Positions 43,816 through 52,408 are shown, counted from the first letter of the stretch. The stretch: DNA of 64,000 nucleotides from Leptofilum sp965223285 (GCF_965223285.1 NZ_OZ244997.1:4030001-4094000), one strand, 5' to 3'. A program made the numbers and translations. The notes: a model not told the origin generated them from the letters alone.

Positions 43816-45357
43816 ATGGCCAAGCCAACAGGATTTTTGGAATTTGAACGAGAGGCGGCGGGGGAACGGCCGTTAACCGAGCGCATTCACGATTGGGAAC
43901 CGATTCACCTGCATTTGCCAGAGGAGCGGCTGAACCAGCAGGCGGCGCGGTGTATGGATTGCGGCATTCCCTTTTGCCACAAAGGGACGATTTTGAACGG
44001 GATGACCTCTGGTTGCCCGCTGAACAATCTCATCCCGGAGTGGAACGATTTGGTCTACCGGGGCTTGTGGCGCGAGGCGTATGAGCGGCTGGCGCGGACT
44101 AATAACTTCCCGGAATTTACCGGGCTAGTCTGCCCCGCGCCATGCGAAGCCGCCTGCACGCTGGGCATCCACGACCCGGCGGTGACGATTAAAAATATTG
44201 AAATCGCCATCATCGAGCGGGCTTTTGAGGAGGGCTGGGTGCTGCTCAACACGCCCGCCAGCCGCACAGGCAAAACCGTCGCTATCATTGGCTCTGGCCC
44301 CGCCGGGCTGGCCGCCGCCGACGAGCTAAACAAGGCGGGCCACAGCGTCACCGTCTACGAACGCGCCGACCGTATTGGTGGGCTGCTGATGTACGGCATC
44401 CCCAATATGAAGCTGGGCAAAGATGTGGTGCAGCGGCGCATTGATCTGCTTGCGGAGGCGGGGATTCAGTTTGTAACCAATTGTGAGGTGGGGCGGGATG
44501 TAACGGCCGTTCAACTCCAAAACCAATTCGACGCCATTGTCCTCTGCACGGGCGCGACCCAACCCAACAACCTGCCCGTGCCGGGGCGGGAGCTCAACGG
44601 CATTCATTTTGCGATGGAATTTTTGCAGGGGAATACGAAGCGACTTTTAGATGGTGAATTGGAAGGGGAGATTGGAGATCGGAGATTGGAGATTAGCAAC
44701 GGGGCAAATAATCTCCAATCTCCAATCAACCAATCTCCTATTCTTGCCTCTGGCAAAGACGTCATCGTCATCGGCGGTGGCGACACGGGGACAGATTGCG
44801 TCGCAACGGCTTTGCGCCACGGCTGCGACAGCCTGGTGCAGTTTGAGATTATGGATCAGCCGCCCGTTCATCGGGCGGCTGACAATCCCTGGCCGCAGTG
44901 GCCGCGCGTGTACAAGATGGATTATGGGCAGGAGGAAGCAACGGCCGTTTTTGGTGAAGACCCGCGTGAATATGCCGTCATGACGAAGCGGTTCATCGGG
45001 GATGAGCAGGGGAATTTGCAGGCGGTGGAAACGGTGAACGTGCGCTGGCTGCCTGCCGAAAATGGCGAACGGCCGCAGCTAGAAGAAATCCCCGACACGG
45101 AACAAACCTGGGCCGCCCAGCTTGTCCTGCTCGCCCTCGGCTTTCGCGGCCCGGAAAACGGCCTCTTGCAGCAGTTCGGCGTAGCCACTGACCCCCAGCG
45201 GACAAATATCGTGACGGAAAACAGCAGCTACGCCACAAACGTGCCTGGTGTCTTTGCCGCAGGCGATGCCCGGCGCGGGCAGAGTTTGGTTGTGTGGGCA
45301 ATTCAGGAAGGACGGGGTGTGGGAACGGCCGTGGATGCCTACTTGATGAGTGAATGA
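43816..45357 (+). CDS. gltD: Glutamate synthase small subunit
   Basis: The 513-residue protein supplies electrons from NADPH to GltB. N-terminal cysteines for 4Fe-4S clusters are Cys46, Cys49 and Cys54, with more in V-C-P-A-P-C-E-A-A-C. The FAD site is G-S-G-P-A-G-L-A-A-A and the NADPH site V-I-G-G-G-D-T-G-T-D. Between them, residues about 283-316 carry an unusual insert encoded by a hairpin repeat. The last 39 codons (45241-45357) recur three times downstream in diverged form. It is separated from gltB by 320 bp with two repeats. Confidence 0.95.
   Translation: MAKPTGFLEFEREAAGERPLTERIHDWEPIHLHLPEERLNQQAARCMDCGIPFCHKGTILNGMTSGCPLNNLIPEWNDLVYRGLWREAYERLARTNNFPEFTGLVCPAPCEAACTLGIHDPAVTIKNIEIAIIERAFEEGWVLLNTPASRTGKTVAIIGSGPAGLAAADELNKAGHSVTVYERADRIGGLLMYGIPNMKLGKDVVQRRIDLLAEAGIQFVTNCEVGRDVTAVQLQNQFDAIVLCTGATQPNNLPVPGRELNGIHFAMEFLQGNTKRLLDGELEGEIGDRRLEISNGANNLQSPINQSPILASGKDVIVIGGGDTGTDCVATALRHGCDSLVQFEIMDQPPVHRAADNPWPQWPRVYKMDYGQEEATAVFGEDPREYAVMTKRFIGDEQGNLQAVETVNVRWLPAENGERPQLEEIPDTEQTWAAQLVLLALGFRGPENGLLQQFGVATDPQRTNIVTENSSYATNVPGVFAAGDARRGQSLVVWAIQEGRGVGTAVDAYLMSE
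44665..44750 (+). repeat. Hairpin repeat inserted in frame in gltD
   Basis: The perfect 15-bp stem GGAGATTGGAGATTA (44681-44695) / complement (44709-44723) with a 13-nt loop lies in a run of GGAGATT units. It is translated as E-I-G-D-R-R-L-E-I-S and N-N-L-Q-S-P-I-N-Q-S-P. Units of the same wording occur in rarA (about 9349-9372). Confidence 0.8.
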
Positions 45358-45383
45358 CCTCAAAAAACTACCTGTTGTCAAAA

Positions 45384-48300
45384 TCAAGTGCTTAGCGCAT
45401 CTGAAATAAGCATCAATCTTAAATACTCACCAGCTAAGAAAATTTCGGTTAATCTGTTAGCATAATCATTGATCATTTCTAGATCGAGCCGATGCTCCCC
45501 TGTTTCAGAGTCAGATGGCAAGATAATTTGATAAACCTCTTGAAATAAAGATATTGCATCTCCTAAATAAGGTCGATTTGCTTTTTCATCATCTGAAAGA
45601 CTATTAAATTGATCTATGAGAATGGCTCCGTGATCAAAGAACTTTTGCAATAAATCACTTAATATTTGTGAGCGTTCAGCAGTGTAAGTTTTAAGTAGCT
45701 CCATTGCCGAATCATCTATTTCTTCAGGCAAGTCCTTCAATTCACTAATTTGCGAAACCAAAATCGTTAGACTACTAATGATTGCCGATATTTCATTAGC
45801 CATTTCTATTTGTGGATCATCCCAGAGTTTTAAACCCAATGCCTCAATCCATGCTGGAGTTAGTGGTTGCATTCGGTAAGATACCCAATTCTGCTCTTCA
45901 ACTGGTCTTTTGTTCAAAATTGTCGAAAGAGAATATAAAGTCCAAGCATTTTCGTTTGCCAAATATCCGCAGAATGTAGGTATAACGACAATTTGCTCAT
46001 AGTATTCTTGAAACAAGTAGTGCTTTAAATCTTCATATCGTAAACTGCGAAAACGTGAATTCAAGATTCTCATTAATTGCTCGAAGGCTTCGTACAGATT
46101 TGTTGGGTCAAGCACGTCTAACTGAATTATAAGAGTAGATTTCTCATCCCACTTCAAATCAATCATAAGCCTTTGAGCTTTTTGATTTTTACTATTAAAT
46201 CTTGATATTGCTCTATTGATCCAACGATCAATAACGCCTTTCGCCTTTTCGACATTTTGGATTACATTACGAGCTGGTTTTTTAAGTGTATGTCTGGGTG
46301 TATGCGCGTAATGATGCCATAACAACCATGTCTGTAGGATAAGAGCTTGTTCCTCAGACTCAATTTCTGGCAACGTGCCTTCTTTAATGTGTCCAAACAA
46401 TCGTTTAAATTCGCTTTGATATTTAATCAACAACTGTTTGGCATCCCAGAAATTATGAGTGCATAAATGTGCTCCATCAATCTTGATTCCTCGCCTTATT
46501 AATTCTGCTTTAACCGAATCCCATTCTATTTTTTTAGTTAATTTAGCCAAATTGTAATTTGTTACCATAACATCAACAGATTGATTCAAAAAATTCTGAA
46601 AATGAGTGAAGTAGGTTTGTTGGATACTAAGATATGGCTGATAAATTTGGTAAGCAATGGCTTCAGGAATGTTATTAGAAGAAATATTGTCTTGTTGTAG
46701 TTGGCTCAGAAAATCCTTTGACTCCTCACGAGTCTCTGATGCAAATCCCCAGGGATCAACCGCAGGTTTAGGTAAATCTAGGGAATCGCTTAACAAATCT
46801 GAGCAAGCTTTCCAATCATCGACCTGCACAAATACTTTCCCAATATTCACGGGTTTTCGATTGCTAATGTAAGCTTCTAAACCCTGTTGTAGTTGATTTA
46901 TACATGTCAATATTGCCCGCCGCTTCTTCAAGACTACATCTACATAAGCCGACCAATCTTCTAAGCGCGAATTGAAGCGAGCAATCCCTGTGGCAACACT
47001 ATTAGCCCATGTCACTAAATTGGGTACAAGATACTTTCGTGCAACACCTGGCTTTTTAGTACCGTCAATATCTAGTTTTAGAGCTTCCCCCAATTTATGC
47101 CCATAGCCTTGAATTCCATACTTGTCATAGTCAGGATACAACTGACGAATAAACTGTAACCGTTCACCGGCTGCTGCATGAAATGGGTCTTTATTTTTTC
47201 GTTGTTCGATCTCAGTGCCTAAAACGAGGAAATGAATAGTCAATAAATCGTCATTCGCTTCCAAAGCAAGAATTTGCATTTCATTTGCTAATCTGCCTAA
47301 TAAGTGTGTTTCATTTTCATTTAGCCAGTCAGTATACGAGGAGGGATCATATTTGTGGAGAGCATAGATAACGTCAGAGAGCGCAAAGAAAGGTAAGGCA
47401 GTGTCTGGCATGGGCGAGGAGATATGCTCTAACCCTAAAAACGAAGCCCAGTACAAAACAAACGCAATACCTAGCCAGTCTTGAATATTATCTGGTTCAT
47501 TAAGTGATATGGCTACTGATTCTAGCCATGATTTTGATAGGTTAAAGATATTATCTTTTGGTGGTTGCATTGCTCGAATTGCATTTAAACGCTCTATTCT
47601 TTCAGGGGTAAATAGTGAAGATAAGTCATCGGATTCCCACCATGAGTCAATCTTGGGAGCATCTTCACTTGGCAAATATAAATTAGCAATAAAGAACCAG
47701 CCTGCACCAAACTCGGCTTTAGCCGCATCAATTGCATTTCTGTTTGCCAACACATACCGATTTATATCCACCCATACTAGAGCACGAAGCACCCCTGCAA
47801 CGCCCCTCCAAGTCGTGGGGCGTAAATCAGTTATGGAATAATGTAGTTTTTCAAACTCAGCGGCTCGTTCGATTGCTGCATTTAATATAAACTGTTCTAA
47901 GTCATCTTCTACCAAATAGGCAAACACCTCACTGGCCAAGTCTTCCCATAAATTGACATCCTCGTCTGTCAGTAAATCAACGAGTATTTTGGAGCGAATA
48001 GCGTGAAGCCCTTCCAGCAATCCCTCGTTATTTAAACGGATAAGATATTCATTTTCAAAGTAATTTAAAGTAGTACCGGGTTCAGGCAGTTTCAAGGATT
48101 TAATTAAAAGAAGAGTGTTGATTCGCGCCTCAAAAGCTGTAGCTACAGCAACCAGACGCAGCAAATGCAATTCATTGGTATCAAGATGTTTTTCACGAAC
48201 CTCATTTCGAATACGATTAACCTGACTTTCTAATCGCTGCCGCAATGTTTCTGTTTGAGTGAGCAAGTGAACAAATTCCAAAAGTGGGCCACTTCCAAAG

Positions 48301-49550
48301 GCGTTCCAAGCTGAAGAAAAATTTAAGAACCTATTTTGGAGTTGGTGGGCTTGTGCACGCTCAAAAATTTTTCGTGCTTCATTTTCATTAAAATGTAAAT
48401 CAATTGGTTCATAGTTGAAATCAAATGTTGAAACGTTTGCCCGTCTATAGTCTTCTTCACGTACTGTAATGAGAATATTCAAATAGGGATGTTTTGCTAA
48501 TTGTCGAGCAAGTTCTATCCAATCTCTGTCACGAGGATTTACATCCATATGAACCGCTACAGGTGCTTGAAGTGCTGATGCAAATCCGCTTAGGGCGTTT
48601 GCTGCTGATAGAGCATGTTTCACATTTTCAATCCTGGCAATTGAAAACCGCCAATCATTTGGATAATGATCATGCAGGTATCGAAGGGCTATTGTTGTCT
48701 TTCCCTGACCAGATGCAGCATGTACGATAACGATGTTGCTTTTTGCAAACGCAGCTTTAATTTCTGCTGCTTTTCCAGCTCTTTGAAAATCAAGGTCGGC
48801 GACAATGTGAGAGTAATTTGTAAAGCCACCTTCAAAAAATTCTCGTTTGAGTGAATCATAGTTATCGAGAACATTTGGTGTGGCTTCAATTGGTTGAATC
48901 GTTGTAAACCACTCGTTGTGAAAATCCCGTCTTTCAGCTTGCCAACGGCCTACGGAATTTAATTTTTCTATAACATCTGAATATGAAATTGAACTCCGAT
49001 TTTCCATTGAATTAAATATCCAATAGTGGAGTAAATTGAAAGCATTTGCTGGATCGATCCCTGTATGCAGATCAGACAATAAACCAAAAACAGTTGCCTC
49101 TTCATCAACTTCATTGACTTCCTCGTTCATTTCGACGTGATCAAATAATGTTGCAACTTGTTCTTCGGTATACTCAAATTTCTTTAACTTATTTGCTACT
49201 ATTTTTCTTTTTTGTTCATCACCTGCCCAAGCTTTTTTTAATTCTGGCCCAATGGTTCCAAAATTGACTAACTTAATGGTTAGCATTTTTGAGGAATCTA
49301 TTTTTTTCAGGATACGACGGAAGAAACAATTGGTTTTTTCTGGTTCCAAGTCAGATAGTTGAAGGGGAGAGTATTTTTTGACTTGGATAAGCTCAAGAGC
49401 TTTACCGTCCTCACTAAATACATCTAGATCCTCTTGATTTTCTGGATGAAAAACAAGCTTGTTATCAGCCTGGGTAAGGATTCGTTTAAGTGTGTAGAGT
49501 GCTTGAACTCTATAGCCATGCAACGCCGCTGGTGCACCAAGTGTTGTCAT
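45384..49550 (-). CDS. Very large nuclease/STAND-type NTPase, candidate antiviral protein
   Basis: The 1388-residue protein has a PD-(D/E)xK-type N-terminal domain resembling Cap4/DUF4297 nucleases: G-Y-R-V-Q-A-L-Y at 12-19, E-D-L-D-V at 40-44 and Q-V-K-K at 56-59. A P-loop A-A-S-G-Q-G-K-T-T follows at 278-286, with a Walker-B-like V-A-V-H-M-D-V about 50 residues later. The remaining 900 residues are helical, as in STAND sensors. Known relatives (Avs-type) detect phage proteins and then cut DNA. GAGG precedes ATG. The gene is A+T-rich, has no ACGGCCGT, and lies 26 bp from the gltD stop, pointing to transfer. Defence function is inferred. Confidence 0.7.
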   Translation of the reverse strand: MTTLGAPAALHGYRVQALYTLKRILTQADNKLVFHPENQEDLDVFSEDGKALELIQVKKYSPLQLSDLEPEKTNCFFRRILKKIDSSKMLTIKLVNFGTIGPELKKAWAGDEQKRKIVANKLKKFEYTEEQVATLFDHVEMNEEVNEVDEEATVFGLLSDLHTGIDPANAFNLLHYWIFNSMENRSSISYSDVIEKLNSVGRWQAERRDFHNEWFTTIQPIEATPNVLDNYDSLKREFFEGGFTNYSHIVADLDFQRAGKAAEIKAAFAKSNIVIVHAASGQGKTTIALRYLHDHYPNDWRFSIARIENVKHALSAANALSGFASALQAPVAVHMDVNPRDRDWIELARQLAKHPYLNILITVREEDYRRANVSTFDFNYEPIDLHFNENEARKIFERAQAHQLQNRFLNFSSAWNAFGSGPLLEFVHLLTQTETLRQRLESQVNRIRNEVREKHLDTNELHLLRLVAVATAFEARINTLLLIKSLKLPEPGTTLNYFENEYLIRLNNEGLLEGLHAIRSKILVDLLTDEDVNLWEDLASEVFAYLVEDDLEQFILNAAIERAAEFEKLHYSITDLRPTTWRGVAGVLRALVWVDINRYVLANRNAIDAAKAEFGAGWFFIANLYLPSEDAPKIDSWWESDDLSSLFTPERIERLNAIRAMQPPKDNIFNLSKSWLESVAISLNEPDNIQDWLGIAFVLYWASFLGLEHISSPMPDTALPFFALSDVIYALHKYDPSSYTDWLNENETHLLGRLANEMQILALEANDDLLTIHFLVLGTEIEQRKNKDPFHAAAGERLQFIRQLYPDYDKYGIQGYGHKLGEALKLDIDGTKKPGVARKYLVPNLVTWANSVATGIARFNSRLEDWSAYVDVVLKKRRAILTCINQLQQGLEAYISNRKPVNIGKVFVQVDDWKACSDLLSDSLDLPKPAVDPWGFASETREESKDFLSQLQQDNISSNNIPEAIAYQIYQPYLSIQQTYFTHFQNFLNQSVDVMVTNYNLAKLTKKIEWDSVKAELIRRGIKIDGAHLCTHNFWDAKQLLIKYQSEFKRLFGHIKEGTLPEIESEEQALILQTWLLWHHYAHTPRHTLKKPARNVIQNVEKAKGVIDRWINRAISRFNSKNQKAQRLMIDLKWDEKSTLIIQLDVLDPTNLYEAFEQLMRILNSRFRSLRYEDLKHYLFQEYYEQIVVIPTFCGYLANENAWTLYSLSTILNKRPVEEQNWVSYRMQPLTPAWIEALGLKLWDDPQIEMANEISAIISSLTILVSQISELKDLPEEIDDSAMELLKTYTAERSQILSDLLQKFFDHGAILIDQFNSLSDDEKANRPYLGDAISLFQEVYQIILPSDSETGEHRLDLEMINDYANRLTEIFLAGEYLRLMLISDALST

Positions 49551-49756
49551 AAAAACCTCTAATATTTAAGTAAAGACTTGACGTGATCACTAACAGATAA
49601 TGTCCCAAATGCACGGGTAAGCCAGTCAGGAATAATAGTAAATGACGCCTGTATTTTACCATGACGCCTGTAATGAACGGTCATATTGTCGTCTCTAAAC
49701 TATATGTCATTTTTGCTGTGCAGTTGAGAGGTTGGAAATATGGTCATTTCACTATC
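49551..49756. other. Intergenic stretch upstream of the large NTPase gene
   Basis: It holds a 12-bp direct repeat ATGACGCCTGTA at 49642-49653 and 49661-49672 and a TGATCA palindrome near 49590. No gene is seen. Confidence 0.5.
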
Positions 49757-49931
49757 AACGTCCCCGGCATTTTTGCCGCAGGCAACGCTCGGCGTGGGCA
49801 AAGTTTGGTTGTGTAGGCATTAATGAGGGGCGGCGTGTGGAAACGGCCGTATCATCATTGTTCGCTCAAGGTGTTAGGTAGGTTTGTGGGGAACGGCCGT
49901 GGATGCTTACCTGATGCAATCGGAGCGTTGA
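49757..49931 (+). pseudogene. Displaced gltD 3' end, copy 1
   Basis: The segment translates to N-V-P-G-I-F-A-A-G-N-A-R-R-G-Q-S-L-V-V, then a stop where gltD has Trp. After a 1-bp deletion it continues to the octamer, where a 60-bp repeat interrupts it. It resumes as V-D-A-Y-L-M-Q-S-E-R-stop. gltD itself reads N-V-P-G-V-F-A-A-G-D-A-R-R-G-Q-S and ends V-D-A-Y-L-M-S-E. It is non-coding now and lies 10 bp from the next module's first gene. Confidence 0.9.
49841..49900 (+). repeat. 60-bp octamer-bounded repeat, copy 1
   Basis: Begins AAACGGCCGTATC and ends GTGGGGAACGGCCGT; the core includes CTCAAGGTGTTAGG. It is the same length without gaps as the copies at 51660 and 56345. Here it splits a gltD tail at the octamer, leaving one octamer on each side. 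Confidence 0.9.
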
Positions 49932-49940
49932 TAAAATTGC

Positions 49941-50336
49941 TTATTCGTGCGTAAGCAGTGACCGTACCTTGTCAACAAATGCGACCGTTTCTGCGATCAG
50001 TGGTTGAATAGTTGCTGCCTCAAAGGAAACAAAGTCAACGTAATCTCCCTCTTGACGCAAATTGAATAGACGATTGTAGAGACGGCCGTTTTCTTTTGTA
50101 ACAACACCCGTTTTGACGAAATGCTGGTTAAACATCGCCTTAATGCCGCTATGCTTGGCTGCTACGTAACCATCTTTTACCAGTAAAGCAGAGACAGCGT
50201 AAAAAGCCGCATAGTAAAGACGGTTGGCGCAGGTGTTCCAATGTTCTTCCCGCTGCATCAAGCGCGCCTCTTCCAAAGTTTCCTCAGCACGATTCAAGCG
50301 ATAAGAAATTAATCCTTGAAGCTCTTGCTCATTCAC
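49941..50336 (-). CDS. HEPN domain protein
   Basis: Start GTG 50336 overlaps the stop of the nucleotidyltransferase gene (GTGA). The 131-residue protein has the HEPN pattern A-E-E-T-L-E-E-A-R-L-M, then N-R-L-Y-Y-A-A-F-Y-A-V-S-A-L-L and K-H-S-G-I-K-A-M-F. An R-x4-6-H ribonuclease motif is not obvious, so this HEPN may be a non-catalytic or divergent type. It is the partner of the MNT gene upstream. Confidence 0.85.
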   Translation of the reverse strand: MNEQELQGLISYRLNRAEETLEEARLMQREEHWNTCANRLYYAAFYAVSALLVKDGYVAAKHSGIKAMFNQHFVKTGVVTKENGRLYNRLFNLRQEGDYVDFVSFEAATIQPLIAETVAFVDKVRSLLTHE

Positions 50337-50665
50337 AAAACGACCCCATGCTGTTCGATCTGTTGGCGAAGGGGCAGTGCAGCATAACGTGCCGAGAGCC
50401 ACTCTTGTTTGCTGCGAATGATGCTACTCAGAACAGAATTGGTTTCCAGTTCAACATCATAAAGGCGATCCTGTATTTGATTTCCCAGGGCTATGTCTTG
50501 TGGCGAGGGGAGTAGAATAAGAAAATCCCAGTCGGAATCGGTTCTGGCTGTACCTTTGGCGCGGGAGCCGTAGAGAATGATTTCGGCATTGGGGGCTAGG
50601 GTGAGTACGGCCGTTTTTACTTGTTCAAGCAATTTGTCTTTTTCATTTTGCTTTATCAAAGTCAT
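50333..50665 (-). CDS. MNT-type nucleotidyltransferase
   Basis: ATG 50665 follows GGAGGTTGTG. The 110-residue protein has the G-S-x10-D-x-D site: Gly33-Ser34, Asp45 and Asp47 (L-Y-G-S-R-A-K-G-T-A). In HEPN/MNT pairs the nucleotidyltransferase neutralises the HEPN protein, in known cases by adding AMP to it. Its promoter region is nearly identical to that of the DUF2281-like gene 0.9 kb away. Confidence 0.88.
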   Translation of the reverse strand: MTLIKQNEKDKLLEQVKTAVLTLAPNAEIILYGSRAKGTARTDSDWDFLILLPSPQDIALGNQIQDRLYDVELETNSVLSSIIRSKQEWLSARYAALPLRQQIEQHGVVL

Positions 50666-50706
50666 CACAACCTCCAAGTTCCGTTTTACTTCGTGAGACA
50701 GATATG

Positions 50707-50735
50707 ATAATAAAACCTCTGCATTATTCTGTCCA
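50707..50735 (-). promoter_or_regulatory. Promoter of the MNT/HEPN pair
   Basis: On the minus strand: TGGACA (50730-50735), 17 bp, TATTAT (50707-50712). Spacer and boxes closely match the promoter at 51582-51610. Confidence 0.65.
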
Positions 50736-50824
50736 CATTTTTTTGCAAGCATCATCATGCTCGTTGTTGTGAGGGTGTCGAACGGCCGTACCTCCCACAC
50801 CTACCAATTTCCCCCCAAACCACT

Positions 50825-50830
50825 TACAAT
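50825..50830 (+). promoter_or_regulatory. -10 box of the DUF433 gene (leaderless start)
   Basis: TACAAT, then seven bases, then ATG 50838; no ribosome site. Confidence 0.55.
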
Positions 50831-50837
50831 ACGCCCC

Positions 50838-51107
50838 ATGTTAGATGGTTTAATTAGCAAAGACCCCCAGATGCACAACGGCCGTCCCACCATTGCCGGG
50901 ACGGGAAACACCGTTCGTGCCATTGCCATCATGTACAAACAAGGTCTCACCCCTGAAGAAATTACCGCCGAACTCCTCCTAAGTCTGGCGCAAGTTTACG
51001 CCGCCCTCACCTACTATCACCTCAACACAGCAGAAGTTGAAGCCGACATTCGCCAGGATTCTGAAGCTGTCTTGATAGAAAAACACGGCGATTCAGTCAA
51101 TGGCTGA
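50838..51107 (+). CDS. DUF433 antitoxin-like protein
   Basis: The 89-residue protein has the DUF433 pattern: I-S-K-D-P-Q-M-H-N-G-R-P-T-I-A-G-T-G, then G-L-T-P-E-E-I and S-L-A-Q-V-Y-A-A-L-T-Y-Y. DUF433 proteins carry a helix-turn-helix and are usual antitoxin partners of DUF5615 PIN-like toxins. It overlaps the toxin remnant by 8 bp. Confidence 0.88.
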   Translation: MLDGLISKDPQMHNGRPTIAGTGNTVRAIAIMYKQGLTPEEITAELLLSLAQVYAALTYYHLNTAEVEADIRQDSEAVLIEKHGDSVNG

Positions 51108-51240
51108 ACCCATTCGCCTTTATCTAGACGAGGACGCACAGCGCAACTCGCTTGTTCACGCCTTGCAAGCACGTCAGATTGATGTTTTTACTGCGAATGA
51201 GGCTGGATTGGTTGGGGTTTTTGGGGAACTGGCGTTGATT
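51100..51240 (+). pseudogene. Truncated DUF5615 PIN-like toxin
   Basis: The N-terminus M-A-E-P-I-R-L-Y-L-D-E-D matches DUF5615 toxins and keeps the first acidic residues. After about residue 38 (T-A-N-E-A-G-L-V-G) the family pattern is lost. The frame runs on to 51384 only as a sequence opposite the convergent antitoxin gene. The C-terminal PIN acidic residues are missing, so the toxin is probably dead. Confidence 0.75.
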
Positions 51241-51268
51241 GGACTGTTTTGCTACAGGAGTAGAAGCT

Positions 51269-51526
51269 TTATCCTGGTCGTCCCGGAAGCTGCCTATCTT
51301 GGCGGATTTGCTTCTGCCAGGCCACAGGGTCAGTTACGTCGGCAAAGGTGTTTAATTCTGAGAGAGTGCGAAAGGCGGCTTTAATTCGCTTGCCCCGTTC
51401 TTCTTCAGTTGAGGCTGGCGTGGCTTGCAGCCGCTGCCGCAAAAACAGAATAAAATCTAGCACTTCGTTCTGCTTCTCAAGGGGCAGCATGGTCAATTGT
51501 TTTTCAATTTGCTCAATTAAAGCCAT
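51269..51526 (-). CDS. DUF2281-like antitoxin, orphan
   Basis: ATG 51526 follows GGAGGTTGAA. The 85-residue protein begins M-A-L-I-E-Q-I-E-K-Q-L-T-M-L-P and has V-L-D-F-I-L-F-L-R-Q-R-L, as in small DUF2281-type antitoxins. No toxin is adjacent on the same strand. It lies tail to tail with the broken DUF5615 gene. Confidence 0.75.
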   Translation of the reverse strand: MALIEQIEKQLTMLPLEKQNEVLDFILFLRQRLQATPASTEEERGKRIKAAFRTLSELNTFADVTDPVAWQKQIRQDRQLPGRPG

Positions 51527-51581
51527 TTCAACCTCCAAATATTGCATTTCTTTGGCTATTTTGCGTCGCAAAGGTTTGCTG

Positions 51582-51610
51582 ATAATAAAACCTATGTACG
51601 ATCCTGTCCA
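51582..51610 (-). promoter_or_regulatory. Promoter of the DUF2281-like gene
   Basis: On the minus strand: TGGACA (51605-51610), 17 bp, TATTAT (51582-51587). The spacer ends in AGGTTT as at 50713-50729. Confidence 0.65.
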
Positions 51611-51659
51611 CCCTGAATTGAGAGAATGTTGCTATTTTGGGCTTGGGGACTTTGGAAAG

Positions 51660-51719
51660 AAACGGCCGTATCGCCATTTTTCGCTCAAAGTGTTCGGTAG
51701 GTTTGTGGGGAACGGCCAG
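51660..51719 (+). repeat. 60-bp octamer-bounded repeat, copy 2
   Basis: Begins AAACGGCCGTATCGCC and ends GTGGGGAACGGCCAG, the last octamer being altered. It ends one base before the stop codon of hepT on the other strand. Confidence 0.9.
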
Positions 51720-51720
51720 T

Positions 51721-52068
51721 CTACGACTCTGTATAATCTTTAAGAATTTGTTGAATTTGGGGTTTAACAAGCGGAATGCGTTTCTTTACAGTGTCCCAAA
51801 CAATTTTGTATTCAACCACATCGTAGCCATGAATAAGCCTGTCGCGCATTCCGGCCATTTCTTTCCAGGGGATATCAGGATATTGGTCACGCAATTCCAC
51901 CGGCAGGCGTTTTGTTGCCTCTCCTACAATTTCTAAAGCGCGGAAAACAGCAAAGTTAACCCGAAAATCAGAAACAAGCTCCTCAAATGTTATGCCATCA
52001 AGCAATATCTCCGCCTTGTCCATCGCATCCAGAATATCCTCAACAAAATCCAAGAATTCGCGGCTCAT
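51721..52068 (-). CDS. hepT: HepT-like ribonuclease toxin (DUF86)
   Basis: The 115-residue protein has the complete R-x4-H-x-Y motif: Arg75, His80 and Tyr82 in R-D-R-L-I-H-G-Y. This is the active site of HepT HEPN ribonucleases. It overlaps mntA by 4 bp (ATGA). The second HEPN/MNT pair of the island, it is a different subfamily from the pair at 49941-50665. Confidence 0.92.
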   Translation of the reverse strand: MSREFLDFVEDILDAMDKAEILLDGITFEELVSDFRVNFAVFRALEIVGEATKRLPVELRDQYPDIPWKEMAGMRDRLIHGYDVVEYKIVWDTVKKRIPLVKPQIQQILKDYTES

Positions 52069-52367
52069 ATTGGTTGAACCTCACTCAAAATGCGCTTGCC
52101 AATGCGCTTGCGAAGGTTCTTCTTGATAGCAACATCAACTTTTCGACCTAGTAAATCGCCCAAATAATGTTCCAATTCGATCAAATCGAGCAGATCGATG
52201 CGTGGCGGGTCGGTTAAAGTGATCAAAATATCAATATCACTGTCAGATTTATGTTCCCCACGCACATAAGAGCCGAAAATGCCGATTTCGGTCACGCCGT
52301 ATTTTTCATACAAATAAGGCTTTTGCGCTTGCAAACGGGTTTTGATTTCAGCCAATGAATGTAACAT
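52065..52367 (-). CDS. mntA: MntA-like nucleotidyltransferase antitoxin
   Basis: The 100-residue protein has G-S-x10-D-x-D: Gly32-Ser33, Asp44, Asp46 (F-G-S-Y-V-R-G-E-H-K). It is expected to inactivate HepT by AMPylating its tyrosine. The start lies six bases after TATAAT, so the mRNA is probably leaderless. Confidence 0.92.
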   Translation of the reverse strand: MLHSLAEIKTRLQAQKPYLYEKYGVTEIGIFGSYVRGEHKSDSDIDILITLTDPPRIDLLDLIELEHYLGDLLGRKVDVAIKKNLRKRIGKRILSEVQPI

Positions 52368-52373
52368 ACCGTC

Positions 52374-52379
52374 ATTATA
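52374..52379 (-). promoter_or_regulatory. -10 box of mntA (leaderless start)
   Basis: The minus strand reads TATAAT, six bases before ATG 52367. Confidence 0.6.
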
Positions 52380-52408
52380 ACGGATTTGGTCAAAGAGGTG
52401 GCAATGTA

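Noticed and set aside
51100..51384. Complete 94-residue toxin
   Set aside because: Only the first 38 or so residues fit DUF5615; the rest is read from the opposite strand of another gene.
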